Positions 1-8,857 of a stretch of 64,000 bases of DNA are shown in pieces. Made by a program: the position numbers and the translations under genes. The stretch is taken from positions 248,001 through 312,000 of the forward strand of contig JBMHCT010000035.1 of the NCBI GenBank assembly GCA_049889775.1, written 5' to 3'. The notes under the pieces were generated by a model that had not been told where the DNA came from, ran no database searches, and worked only from the letters and a program-made list of their open reading frames with translations. This DNA comes from Jejuia sp049889775 (GTDB lineage: Bacteria; Bacteroidota; Bacteroidia; Flavobacteriales; Flavobacteriaceae). Position 1 is the first letter of the stretch, and each line of letters opens with the position of its first letter.

Positions 1-329
1 ACCTTACGCAATAGTTTAGCAACTTCCTCATCCATCCCTGTAACACCACTCTCCACATCTACCATAAAAATAATAGCATCTGCTTCATCAATAGCCAACT
101 CTACTTGCTTATCAATTTCGGCTTCAAAAATATCGTCGCTCCCCACAACATACCCTCCTGTATCAATTAAGGAGAACTCTTTACCATTCCAATCTGCCTT
201 TCCATAATGTCTATCTCTAGTTACACCACTAACAGCGTCAACAATGGCTTCTCGCTTTTGAATCAAACGATTAAAAAACGTAGATTTTCCCACATTTGGT
301 CTTCCAACTATCGCAACAATATTTCCCAT
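1..329 (-). CDS. der: GTPase Der (EngA), N-terminal part, cut by window edge
   Basis: Essential GTPase of 50S ribosome assembly, with two tandem GTPase domains. Only about 109 N-terminal residues are visible. Translating the minus strand from the ATG at 327-329 gives MGNIVAIVGRPNVGKSTFFN, which carries the G1 P-loop (GRPNVGKS). It is followed by SGVTRDRHYG (G2 region) and LIDTGGYV (G3), as expected for the first G domain of Der. The rest of the gene lies before position 1. Era, another ribosome-assembly GTPase, lies nearby on the same strand. Identification rests on these motifs and the N-terminal start; the second G domain and KH-like domain cannot be seen. Confidence 0.93.
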   Translation of the reverse strand, partial: MGNIVAIVGRPNVGKSTFFNRLIQKREAIVDAVSGVTRDRHYGKADWNGKEFSLIDTGGYVVGSDDIFEAEIDKQVELAIDEADAIIFMVDVESGVTGMDEEVAKLLRK

Positions 330-405
330 AAGTATTCAATTGGGCACAAAGGTACTACTTAATATTGAAGAAAAAATAGTAATTTACAGAGACAAACTAC
401 TAAAC

Positions 406-912
406 ATGCCAACTAAAAACGATATTGTTTTACGTCCGCGATTTAAACGTGAATTGAATGAAGGAAACCAGTCTATTCTTGAGCAATTCGAGGCATCTAA
501 AACCAAACAATCTGATTTTAGAGTCACACGAATTGACAATCATGTATTCATCAGATATCCCAAAAAAGATCAGCATTTTTGGTCGCCACAGCTCCATTTA
601 GAAATTGATGAAACATCTACCAAATCAAGCATACTGCACGGGTTATTTGGTCCCAACCCAACAGTCTGGACCATGTTTATGTTTTTACATTTTATTGTAG
701 CATCTGCTTTCATTGCCTTCGGAATTTGGGCTTACGTGAACTGGAATTTAGGTCATGACTTTATACTACAAGTTAGCTTAATGGTATTAATGGTTATAAT
801 TTGGTTCGCACTTTATTTTGCCGGCAGAATTGGTAGAGACTCAAGTAAAAATGAAATGCACGATCTACATGAGTTTATGGAAACTATTCTAAAAGAAAAA
901 AGCCCTAGCTGA
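406..912 (+). CDS. Small membrane protein of unknown function, two TM helices
   Basis: A 168-residue protein I do not recognise beyond a conserved hypothetical of flavobacteria. I chose the ATG at 406 (MPTKNDIVLRPRFKREL). The frame stays open up to a TTG at 340, but that would put the start only 11 bases from the divergent der start. The N-terminal ~90 residues are soluble and charged. Two hydrophobic segments follow (around TMFMFLHFIVASAFIAFGIW and VSLMVLMVIIWFALYFAG), then a short charged tail. It lies divergently to der with a 76-base gap. Similar proteins are sometimes labelled 'GTP-binding' because of the neighbouring gene, but no GTPase motif is present. Function unknown. Confidence 0.75.
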   Translation: MPTKNDIVLRPRFKRELNEGNQSILEQFEASKTKQSDFRVTRIDNHVFIRYPKKDQHFWSPQLHLEIDETSTKSSILHGLFGPNPTVWTMFMFLHFIVASAFIAFGIWAYVNWNLGHDFILQVSLMVLMVIIWFALYFAGRIGRDSSKNEMHDLHEFMETILKEKSPS

Positions 913-1062
913 AAGAGGACACAACCAAAGCTTTTTAAAAACTAACTAACTCAAACTTAACCAAACTAAATTGGAGACTTGCAAATATTAGTTTTTAACA
1001 TTACCTAATAGTTACCAAAATTAGAAGTAATTATTATGGTTTGAGTTTTTAGAATTATGAAG

Positions 1063-1947
1063 CTATTTACTATTGTAACCAAAACGTTTCAGCTGGTTTT
1101 GATTACTGCGCCAATTCTTATTGACCTTTACATACAATTCTAGGTGAATTTGTTTATCAAAAAAGACTTCTAAATCTTTTCGCGCTTCAACGCCTACACG
1201 TTTTAAAGCACTGCCTTTATGACCAATGATGATACCTTTTTGGGTGTCGCGCTCTACCATAATCACAGAACGGATTCGGATGATTTTTTCCTCTTCGAAG
1301 AACTCTTCTGTTTCAATTTCTACGGCGTATGGTATTTCCTTTTTATAGTGAAGCAGTATTTTTTCTCTAATTTTTTCGTTGATGAAAAAACGCTCTGGTT
1401 TATCCGTTAATTGATCTTTTGGATAAAATGGTGGTGACTCTGGCAATAAATCAATAATGCGATTGAAAACCTCTTCTATATTAAAACCTTCTAATGCCGA
1501 AATAGGATAAATTTCAGCATTTGGTACTTTTTGTGTCCATAATTGTACTTGTTCTTCAAGTTGTTCTTGGTGGGACCTGTCGATTTTATTTAAAAGAAGT
1601 ATTACAGGTATTTTAGAGTTTGTAATTTTTTTAAAGAACGCTTCATCTTTAAGATTTTGCTCACCAATCTCAACCATGTAAATTAAAATATCGGCATCTT
1701 CAAAAGCGGATTTTACAAAATCCATCATGGACTCCTGAAGTTCATAAGCTGGTTTGATAATTCCTGGAGTATCACTCAATACCACTTGAAAATCATCGCC
1801 ATTTACAATACCCAAAATGCGGTGACGCGTTGTTTGTGCTTTGGATGTAATAATAGATAACTTTTCACCTACAAAGGCATTCATCAATGTAGATTTACCA
1901 ACATTTGGGTTACCAATTATATTTACAAAACCTGCTTTGTGTGCCAT
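1063..1947 (-). CDS. era: GTPase Era
   Basis: A 294-residue GTPase that binds the 3' end of 16S rRNA and assists 30S subunit maturation. Visible motifs: P-loop GNPNVGKS near residue 12, DTPG (G3) near 59, NKID (G4) near 120, and SALEGFN (G5). A C-terminal KH RNA-binding domain contains IIIGHKGSALKRVG. Length is normal for Era. It starts at the ATG at 1947 and runs to the TAA at 1063. It stands between the small membrane protein (convergent) and the FKBP gene, whose terminator lies about 30 bases upstream of the era start. Confidence 0.97.
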   Translation of the reverse strand: MAHKAGFVNIIGNPNVGKSTLMNAFVGEKLSIITSKAQTTRHRILGIVNGDDFQVVLSDTPGIIKPAYELQESMMDFVKSAFEDADILIYMVEIGEQNLKDEAFFKKITNSKIPVILLLNKIDRSHQEQLEEQVQLWTQKVPNAEIYPISALEGFNIEEVFNRIIDLLPESPPFYPKDQLTDKPERFFINEKIREKILLHYKKEIPYAVEIETEEFFEEEKIIRIRSVIMVERDTQKGIIIGHKGSALKRVGVEARKDLEVFFDKQIHLELYVKVNKNWRSNQNQLKRFGYNSK

Positions 1948-1977
1948 ATAATTAACTCTAAATTTAGTTCAATATAA

Positions 1978-2008
1978 ACAAAAACAGGAAGCAAATTGCC
2001 TCCTGTTT
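1978..2008 (-). terminator. Hairpin terminator after the FKBP gene
   Basis: An inverted repeat with arms AAACAGGA and TCCTGTTT encloses a GC-containing centre (1982-2008). Read on the minus strand it is followed by TTTTTG. It lies 25 bases past the FKBP stop codon, as expected for a rho-independent terminator. Confidence 0.75.
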
Positions 2009-2032
2009 CTTTATCTCTATTCGGTATAAAAT

Positions 2033-2788
2033 TTACTTCTCTAAAATTTCTAGTAATTCCACTTCAAAAATTAGCATAGAAAATGGTTTGATTTCACCTC
2101 CTGGACGTGGGTTAGCACCATAAGCCAATTCTTGCGGAATGAAAAACTTATATTTAGCACCTGGGCTCATTAATTGTAACCCTTCAGTCCAACCCTTTAT
2201 CACTTGGGTTACACCAAATTCGGTAGGCTCACCTCTATCCACAGAACTATCAAAAACAGTTCCGTCAATTAATGTACCATGGTAATGTACTTTTACTCTA
2301 TCGGAAGTTGTGGGCTTAGGACCTTCTCCTTCATTAAGAACGATATATTGTAAACCACTATCTGTTGTTAATACACCTTCATTAGCAACGTTATCTTTCA
2401 AAAACTTTTCACCTTCTTCCTTTACGGCAGCATATTTAATTTCTAACTCCTTATCCTTTGCTTCTTTCTTTTTAGCAGCTATTGCTTGTTGTTTAGCCAT
2501 AATCGCCGCCTGATTTTTACGCATATAAGTTTGTATCACTTGTTGGCGTGTTTCATCATCTAGAAAAACCTCAGCAGAATCTAAAACCTGCATATAGCCC
2601 GCTAAAAATTTATCGTTATCTAAATCGATAAAATTAGCACTCATCATTTCGCCTATTTGTAATCCAGCGGCATAACTTACTGAATCCTTTTCTGTTTTTA
2701 AATCATTCTTAGTTATTTTAGCTGGTTTTGTTTGGCATGAAGCAACACTTACAACCACCGCTAAAATTGATACTTTAATTAATCTCAT
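2033..2788 (-). CDS. FKBP-type peptidyl-prolyl cis-trans isomerase lipoprotein (FkpA/Mip-like)
   Basis: A 251-residue envelope foldase that isomerises X-Pro bonds. The N-terminus has a hydrophobic stretch ending in a lipobox (VVSVASC, Cys near residue 18), so it should be a lipid-anchored periplasmic or membrane-attached protein. Residues ~30-125 are helical and rich in Lys/Ala/Glu, resembling the dimerisation arm of FkpA/Mip proteins. Residues ~140-250 form the FKBP domain, with VKVHYHGTLIDGTVFDSS, VIKGWTEGLQLM, ELAYGA and FEVELLEI. It is transcribed alone, ending at a hairpin terminator. It resembles flavobacterial GldI-type PPIases, but gene context does not show that it is GldI. Confidence 0.93.
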   Translation of the reverse strand: MRLIKVSILAVVVSVASCQTKPAKITKNDLKTEKDSVSYAAGLQIGEMMSANFIDLDNDKFLAGYMQVLDSAEVFLDDETRQQVIQTYMRKNQAAIMAKQQAIAAKKKEAKDKELEIKYAAVKEEGEKFLKDNVANEGVLTTDSGLQYIVLNEGEGPKPTTSDRVKVHYHGTLIDGTVFDSSVDRGEPTEFGVTQVIKGWTEGLQLMSPGAKYKFFIPQELAYGANPRPGGEIKPFSMLIFEVELLEILEK

Positions 2789-3065
2789 AGTCTAATTCTT
2801 GTTTTTAATTGTCGCCAAATGTAACGAATTAAAGCACATTAAAAAAATGTATTAACGTTCTATTTTGATTAAGAATTATATACTAAATACATAGACTATT
2901 TGTTCTTGAATTTTAAACCTAATTGTCCTTTTATAAGCGCAAGCGGTCATAATTTTGAAGTAACCCAAAATATTATTATTACGGAGTATTTTAAATTTAC
3001 CTATTGCTGCTTTAGCATCTGAAAAACAAAATAGATTATCTTCGAATTAAATTAAACAAACCATA

Positions 3066-4355
3066 ATGTCAACTAGAAAACTTATTTTAATTACAGGTCT
3101 TTGTATCATAAGCTTTTGGGCTTGTAAACAGGAAAAAGAAACTACCCATATCACAACAACTGAGAAAGAGGATGCTCCATTTCCTTTTAAGCTACCCTCA
3201 ACAAAACCGAACATAAAGCTAAGTAAGGCATTAAACCGGAATTATGACGCCTACATGGGTGCTACGCCACAAGACAACGAACTATATTCTCAATTTAAAT
3301 ACACCGAACTAAAAGGATTTGATTACAACAATCATGATGGTACTATTTCCAGAAGAGACCCTTCAAAAGTTATTTTTCATGATGGAAAATATTATGTTTG
3401 GTATACGTATCGAAATACAAAAACACCTCCCATTGGCACAAAAAATGCAGATAAAGCTACGGACGAAATCCCATCTGCAGACTGGGATTTGGCCGAGATC
3501 TGGTACGCTACATCTGAGGATGGTTTTACGTGGGAGGAGCAAGGTGTTGCTGTACCCAGACCTCCAGAACCACAGGTTGGGTGGCGTTCTGTAACTACTA
3601 CGGATATTTTACATTTTAAAGGTAAATGGTATTTATACTACCAAGGATTTATGGAAGTGAGCGGAAAACGCGGGGACGATTGCCCAGTTGCAGTGTCCTA
3701 TGCAGATTCTCCTAATGGCCCTTGGACGCCACATAACAAAATAGTGATTCCAAACGGAGGTGAAGGCGAATGGGATCAGTTCTCTATTCATGATCCTTAT
3801 CCCTTAGTTTATAAAGACAAAATCTATTTATACTATAAATCTGATTTTAATGGGCAACCAAATCTTATTAGAATGCAAGGACTTGCCATAGCTGATGATC
3901 CATTAGGCCCTTTTGAAAAGCACCCATTAAACCCTATTATGAATTCTGGCCACGAAACCACAATGTTTCCTTTTAAAGACGGTATTGCTGCTTTAGTGAT
4001 TAGAGATGGACATGAGCATTATACCATTCAGTACGCCGAAGATGGAGTTAACTTTGATATAGCTGCAATTTCATCATATCTCCCAAATGCAGCCGGACCT
4101 TTTATTCCAGATGCATTTACTAATACTGCAAACGGTAGAGGCATTACTTGGGGAATCTCTCACTTTACGAATGTAACGACTTGGGGCGAAAATCATGCTA
4201 TTTTAGCTCGCTTTGACTGTGATTTAAGTCAGGACGTTAATGATCCAGGAATGAAAAGAAATCACACCTATTTAAAACCACAATTCTACTATAAGATGGG
4301 GCTGAATAAAAAACAAAAAGAGCGCATTAATGCAGCTACAGAAGCTCTAAGATAA
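3066..4355 (+). CDS. GH117 family glycoside hydrolase lipoprotein (alpha-1,3-(3,6-anhydro)-L-galactosidase-like), paralogue 1
   Basis: A 429-residue protein with a lipobox ending at Cys20 (SFWAC) and a five-bladed beta-propeller GH117/GH43-like fold inferred from motifs. Signature elements: RRDPSKVI with D98, KYYVWYTY, WYATSEDG, SYADSPNGPW, IHDPYP with D243, and MNSGHE with H296/E297. These match in order the residues D, D and His of characterised GH117 enzymes, which remove 3,6-anhydro-L-galactose from the non-reducing end of neoagaro-oligosaccharides. It is clearly diverged from the second GH117 at 8858-10114 (a different loop after WYTY and no EEGVVRRD context), so it probably belongs to another clade with a different aglycone preference. 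It stands alone on the plus strand and ends at a strong terminator. Exact substrate is uncertain. Confidence 0.85.
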   Translation: MSTRKLILITGLCIISFWACKQEKETTHITTTEKEDAPFPFKLPSTKPNIKLSKALNRNYDAYMGATPQDNELYSQFKYTELKGFDYNNHDGTISRRDPSKVIFHDGKYYVWYTYRNTKTPPIGTKNADKATDEIPSADWDLAEIWYATSEDGFTWEEQGVAVPRPPEPQVGWRSVTTTDILHFKGKWYLYYQGFMEVSGKRGDDCPVAVSYADSPNGPWTPHNKIVIPNGGEGEWDQFSIHDPYPLVYKDKIYLYYKSDFNGQPNLIRMQGLAIADDPLGPFEKHPLNPIMNSGHETTMFPFKDGIAALVIRDGHEHYTIQYAEDGVNFDIAAISSYLPNAAGPFIPDAFTNTANGRGITWGISHFTNVTTWGENHAILARFDCDLSQDVNDPGMKRNHTYLKPQFYYKMGLNKKQKERINAATEALR

Positions 4356-4373
4356 TACCTTTTTAATACAATT

Positions 4374-4411
4374 AAAAAAGCGCCTTGGAAATAAATTCTT
4401 TGGCGCTTTTT
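4374..4411. terminator. Bidirectional hairpin terminator
   Basis: A-run plus GCGCC, then a 17-base loop, then GGCGC plus T-run. The stem is flanked by A's on the left and T's on the right, so it can end both the plus-strand GH117 gene (stop 4355) and the convergent minus-strand gene (stop 4438). Confidence 0.85.
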
Positions 4412-4437
4412 ACTATCTAGTTTAGTTGAGTGCTTCT

Positions 4438-7317
4438 TTATTCTGGAATATAGCTTTTATCTTTTACTAGCATCCATTTATCTAATTCAAACCCGTCTTC
4501 GCGCATAGAGAACGAAATGATATAGTCGTCTGGTTTATCAAAGGTTAAAGTAATGGTTTGTTTATAACCGCAATGATTTTCTGGTACTCGTTGCGCAGAA
4601 GACCATGTCCATGCATGTTTCCCTTTACATAATTGAATACGCTGCCCACTTTCTGGCCATTCTCCATTTACACCAACATGTAAGCCGTTATCTTCTGGCC
4701 CTGTGGAAAAGGCTCTTACCCAAACGTAATAAGTACCTGGTGTGTTAATTTTTACTTTGTATGATACCATTCCTCCAGTACCAGGAACTGGGAAAAAGTT
4801 TTCTCCCACAATCAACTTATCCTTGTGCGTAACTCTTGTATCGGGTAAAGCTTCAATGTAGGCATTCCCGCTAGCACCTTCCGTGTGATCATTATGGGTA
4901 GTAAACGTAAATTCCTCGCCTTTTTTATGAGTGTAAAACTTTCTTGGACTCTCGTTATTTGAATTATAATGAAATGCTTCTCCCTCAACAGAAAGTAAAC
5001 CATCTTTTTCTTCAAAAGCCTCTATATCCGAAAGTTGCTCCTTTAAATTGAAAACAACAGGAGTTAGTTCAATAGACTTCCAACGTCCTCTAGACCACGC
5101 CGTCTCATCATTCTCAGGAATTCGTCCATTTGTTAGGGCCTTAGACCCTATTTTAATCGTATCGTTCGTTTTTAAATATAACTTCCCGATTGCTAAACTT
5201 GTATTTTTGAATGATTCTGGAGTCTCTGGGTTTTTCAAAGACTTAAGTTTTTGGTTGTTGACAGTAATCAAATAAGTTGATTCACCATCATTCTCAGAAA
5301 CCGTATTTAAAACTCCAGAATAGTAACCAGTGGCTTCTCTAAAAATGACACTAGCGCTAGCATATTTGTTTCTAAAATCTTTTCTTCCCGCGTTAATAGC
5401 GAATGTACCGCGTTTTGTTTCATTATAATACACAGCTTCGGAAGTTTTATCAATCTCGAAAGCGCTTGTATTAATTCTCACCATAGGCAATTGGATTCCT
5501 TGAGATTTTTTAGTGGGTAATATTATGGACTTCTTTGATTCATTCTTAATCAAGGCCACCCAATCCCCTTTCTCAGAAGGCGGTAAACCGATTGAAATAT
5601 TCTTACCAGATTTAACACGCTTTACACTCCCCTTTTGTAATGTTCCACCTGTTCTTGGGTTATACCAACTAACTGAATATTTATACTTTCCAGGTAAATA
5701 CAATGACGTTTCAGATACTTCTGGTAAATAAACGGCATATACATGTCCTTCATTAGCAAACACAAAATCATTTTCATTTTCTGTAAGGGCATCGTTCGAA
5801 GCCATTATTTCAAAAGGCAGGTAATTATTAAAAAAGTCTAATGCATTTTTGGTCTGCTCCCAAAGGTTATTTCTCGACCGCCAGTCTTCGCATGTTAAAT
5901 CATGATGCGCAAATTTATATCCAAAATACCAATCTACACCTGCGCCACCAGCCATTAAATTACCCCATAGTACTTGTGCTCTAATGTCATTATGTTCTGC
6001 ATCATCAATATCTGGTTTAGCTCCAGTATTTGCAGGACCAATTTCATCTTGACAAACCACCCATTGTTTTCCAAATTGAGCCGATTCTTTTATCCATTTA
6101 ACACAAACGTCGTGTACCTTGTTTGGTAATCTGGTTTGAAGTGAAGGGCCATCCAAATATTCGTAGCCTAGTAATGGCGTTAAGTACCAATCTTGCTCAT
6201 GGATATTAGAGTGTGTATGCAATACCACAAAATTTTGATAAGGATCATGGGTTTTGATATATTTAGCCATCGCCTTTCTATCATTATCCGTCTGCCCTTT
6301 TGGCGACCACTTTATTACACCATTTTCTTCACCCAAATTCCAGGTAACTCCTAAATGGTGCCCAAAACGTGCAATTAACTCCCTGTAATATAATTTACGT
6401 TGTGTTTTGGTTTCACCTATATCCAAAAGCAATTCGTTTTCAGTTTCCTGAGTTATAATGTGCAATAATATACCAAGATCGTCCATATGATCGAAAACTA
6501 TTTCCCACTGGTCTAGTTTACTACAATCAAAACGATAACGCTCATGTCTATTCGTCCAAGGCCATACATCCTTGCCATCACCTTGAACGTTCATGGTTAG
6601 GAAATACACTGAATTCATCCCTTGTGAAGCCAAATAATTTAGGGATCCAATAATATTCTTTCCTTTACCATTTTGCCATGTTGGATTGCCTTCTTTCCAA
6701 TCTAAAGCGTGCGCCTCATATTTATGTGATGCAGGTGTTTGATCAAACTCATAGTATCCCAAAAAGTTTTCAGGACTTCCAGCTCCTCCTTTTAAGAAAG
6801 CCTCTTTTGTATCAGCGTATTCTAAATAACGCTTACCATTGTATATGAGTCTTCCTTTTCTTCTAAAGTTAGAACCCTCTGTATCTGCCTCTCCTATAGT
6901 CATTTTACCCTTTAATCCATCAAATGCGACAGGTTCACCCGCATGAATATCATCGTTTACAGCTATATTTTCTCCTTTTCTAAAAGACACTTCATAACTC
7001 CAATCGCCCTTCATATCGGGGGTAAATCTAACTTTCCACACCTTCCCTGATGTTGCACTAGTTTCTGCCGCATTACCATCAGCAGCATAAAACCCAGGCA
7101 CTATCATTGTTTTTTTTCTATTCTTAAAAATTACGTTTAGTCGGTAATTTAGAAATGGATTCTCCGCATCATTTTCACTTAGCTCATCACCTTCAAAGCT
7201 CAAAGTTACCTTATGCCACTTCTTCAACTCACCTTCAATTTTAACTTTTTCTTGTTGTGAGTATGTAAAATGAAAGCAAAGAAAAAGTGTTAAAAATATA
7301 ATTGAGGGAGTTTTCAT
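4438..7317 (-). CDS. Large secreted DUF5060-type putative glycoside hydrolase (clan GH-A-like)
   Basis: A 959-residue protein with an N-terminal Sec signal peptide (hydrophobic residues 4-20, cleavage near TYS-QQ). Residues ~25-140 look like the DUF5060 beta-sandwich (KKWHKVTLSFEGDELSE, NPFLNYRLNV). Residues ~150-520 look like a TIM barrel. Residue E331 in NLGEEN and E425 in CQDEIGP sit where clan GH-A retaining enzymes carry the acid/base and nucleophile. A middle beta-sandwich region and a C-terminal domain (~830-955; YYVWVRAFSTGPEDNGLHVG, FELDKWML) resembling the GH115 C-terminal domain follow. I cannot assign a numbered GH family or substrate. Its place between two GH117 genes suggests a red-algal galactan. 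It diverges from the kelch gene across 171 bases; a TAATTTTG box at 7390-7397 is a possible promoter. Confidence 0.75.
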   Translation of the reverse strand: MKTPSIIFLTLFLCFHFTYSQQEKVKIEGELKKWHKVTLSFEGDELSENDAENPFLNYRLNVIFKNRKKTMIVPGFYAADGNAAETSATSGKVWKVRFTPDMKGDWSYEVSFRKGENIAVNDDIHAGEPVAFDGLKGKMTIGEADTEGSNFRRKGRLIYNGKRYLEYADTKEAFLKGGAGSPENFLGYYEFDQTPASHKYEAHALDWKEGNPTWQNGKGKNIIGSLNYLASQGMNSVYFLTMNVQGDGKDVWPWTNRHERYRFDCSKLDQWEIVFDHMDDLGILLHIITQETENELLLDIGETKTQRKLYYRELIARFGHHLGVTWNLGEENGVIKWSPKGQTDNDRKAMAKYIKTHDPYQNFVVLHTHSNIHEQDWYLTPLLGYEYLDGPSLQTRLPNKVHDVCVKWIKESAQFGKQWVVCQDEIGPANTGAKPDIDDAEHNDIRAQVLWGNLMAGGAGVDWYFGYKFAHHDLTCEDWRSRNNLWEQTKNALDFFNNYLPFEIMASNDALTENENDFVFANEGHVYAVYLPEVSETSLYLPGKYKYSVSWYNPRTGGTLQKGSVKRVKSGKNISIGLPPSEKGDWVALIKNESKKSIILPTKKSQGIQLPMVRINTSAFEIDKTSEAVYYNETKRGTFAINAGRKDFRNKYASASVIFREATGYYSGVLNTVSENDGESTYLITVNNQKLKSLKNPETPESFKNTSLAIGKLYLKTNDTIKIGSKALTNGRIPENDETAWSRGRWKSIELTPVVFNLKEQLSDIEAFEEKDGLLSVEGEAFHYNSNNESPRKFYTHKKGEEFTFTTHNDHTEGASGNAYIEALPDTRVTHKDKLIVGENFFPVPGTGGMVSYKVKINTPGTYYVWVRAFSTGPEDNGLHVGVNGEWPESGQRIQLCKGKHAWTWSSAQRVPENHCGYKQTITLTFDKPDDYIISFSMREDGFELDKWMLVKDKSYIPE

Positions 7318-7488
7318 TTGAAATAGGAGTATTTAAATAGTTGGTTTTTACAATGGCGAAATTTAACACTTTAAATTGTACTTTGTATACAAAATTAGAA
7401 AAATGATAGTTTTACTCCTTTTTTTGAACATTTATTCCCAGTTCAATTTGAATTAAAACTACTTTTGATTGAACACAATTTTCTTTTT

Positions 7489-8802
7489 ATGACGACTTCT
7501 ATTTTTAACTCCTCAAGATATTTCTCAAATTTATTTTTTGGTATTGCTTTTCTCTCTTATGTAGCTAACGGACAAAATGATACATGGATAGACAAAGATG
7601 AAAATGAAAATTACACTGCGCGCCACGAATGTTCCTTTGTGCAAGCCGGAGATGAATTCATCATGTTTGGAGGAAGAGAAAAAGCGCAACAATTAGATAT
7701 TTATGATTTTAAAACTGACACATGGAGTAAAGGTGGTAGTGCACCAAAACAGTTCAATCATTTTCAAGCGACTTTTTATGAAGGTTTTATTTGGGTGATT
7801 GGAAGTTTTAAAACCAACAAATTTCCAAGAGAAGAACCAGCAGATTTTATTTGGTTGTATCATCCGCCAACCAAAACATGGATTAAAGGTCCTGAAATTC
7901 CTGAAAACAGAAGACGTGGTGGTGCTGGCTTGGTAGTTTATGATGATAAATTTTATGTGGTTGGTGGAAATACGATTGGGCATGATGGTGGCTATGTTAA
8001 TTGGTTTGACGAATATAATCCTGTTACAAATACGTGGACTATTCTTGATGATGCGCCCAATGCTAGAGATCATTTTAGTGCGCTTACTTTTGAAAACAAA
8101 CTCTATGCTTTGGGTGGAAGACATTCTGGTGGTGAAGGTGGTGTTTTTGCACCATTAGTAGCTGATGTGGATGTATATAATTTTAGTACTAAAACATGGT
8201 CTAGCCTTAAAGAACCTTTACCAACTCCTCGCGCCGCTCCTGGAGTTGCCTTATTTAATAACGAGCTGTTTGTCATTGGCGGAGAAGGTAAAAAACCCGG
8301 TCCAGCTTACAAAGTTGTTGAAGCTTACAATCCTAAAGTAGATTCATGGTCTACAAAGACATCTATGCGTTTTCCACGACATGGTACGCAGGCTATTGTT
8401 AGCGGCAAAGGTATTTATATTGCTGGCGGTTCGCCAAATCGTGGTGGTGGCAGACAACATAATTTGGAGGTTTACAGCGAAGATAAACCTAAAGGGAAAC
8501 ATTTGGTAGCTTCAAAAATTTATGGACCAAAACAGATTTGTGTTTCAAAAAATTCTTTGGAATCTTTTTCAATTCGTAGTAAAAAGGGAAATACCGGTAG
8601 TTTTATTACATCTATATCAATAATTGGAGAAGATAAATTACACTATAAATTACTTTCAAATTATAATTTGCGCCTTTTAAAATCTTCTGAAACACTCAAC
8701 ATACAAATTGAAGGTATTGACAACTTAAAAAGCGATAGTGCCACTTTGGAAATTATTTATAATGATAACTCAAAATTACTTATTCCAATTAGTACAAAAT
8801 AA
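7489..8802 (+). CDS. Secreted kelch-repeat beta-propeller protein
   Basis: A 437-residue protein from the ATG at 7489. An upstream in-frame TTG at 7465 overlaps a likely -7 promoter box (TACTTTTG, 7460-7467), so the ATG is preferred. The N-terminus has a hydrophobic signal segment (FSNLFFGIAFLSYVANG), then six or so kelch units with GG and W spaced as usual: EFIMFGGREK...DTWSKG, GFIWVIGS...KTWIKG, KFYVVGGN...NTWTIL, KLYALGGR...KTWSSL, ELFVIGGE...DSWSTK, GIYIAGGS. The last ~90 residues form a non-propeller beta-rich domain (SLESFSIRSKKGNTGSFITS). Such propellers bind glycans or proteins or act as sugar oxidases or epimerases; no catalytic signature is evident. Function is unknown, and context links it to the galactan genes. 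Confidence 0.8.
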   Translation: MTTSIFNSSRYFSNLFFGIAFLSYVANGQNDTWIDKDENENYTARHECSFVQAGDEFIMFGGREKAQQLDIYDFKTDTWSKGGSAPKQFNHFQATFYEGFIWVIGSFKTNKFPREEPADFIWLYHPPTKTWIKGPEIPENRRRGGAGLVVYDDKFYVVGGNTIGHDGGYVNWFDEYNPVTNTWTILDDAPNARDHFSALTFENKLYALGGRHSGGEGGVFAPLVADVDVYNFSTKTWSSLKEPLPTPRAAPGVALFNNELFVIGGEGKKPGPAYKVVEAYNPKVDSWSTKTSMRFPRHGTQAIVSGKGIYIAGGSPNRGGGRQHNLEVYSEDKPKGKHLVASKIYGPKQICVSKNSLESFSIRSKKGNTGSFITSISIIGEDKLHYKLLSNYNLRLLKSSETLNIQIEGIDNLKSDSATLEIIYNDNSKLLIPISTK

Positions 8803-8832
8803 AAAAGGGCTAATCCATTAAAGATTAACCCT
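8801..8832 (-). terminator. Terminator of the anhydrogalactose operon
   Basis: On the minus strand AGGGTTAATC, a 7-base loop and GATTAGCCCT (one mismatch in the stem) are followed directly by six T's. It lies 26 bases beyond the stop codon of the GH117 gene that ends the operon, and overlaps the last base or two of the convergent kelch gene. Confidence 0.8.
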
Positions 8833-8857
8833 ATCAATAACATATATTAGTTAAAGT

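Noticed and set aside
340..405. TTG start extending the small membrane protein by 22 residues
   Set aside because: It would begin almost on top of the divergent der start; the ATG at 406 gives a normal spacing.
7465..7488. TTG start for the kelch gene
   Set aside because: The TTG lies inside the likely -7 box; the ATG at 7489 begins just before the signal peptide.
7693..8124. Long open frame antisense to the kelch gene
   Set aside because: It covers kelch repeats that clearly code on the plus strand, and it has no recognisable domain.
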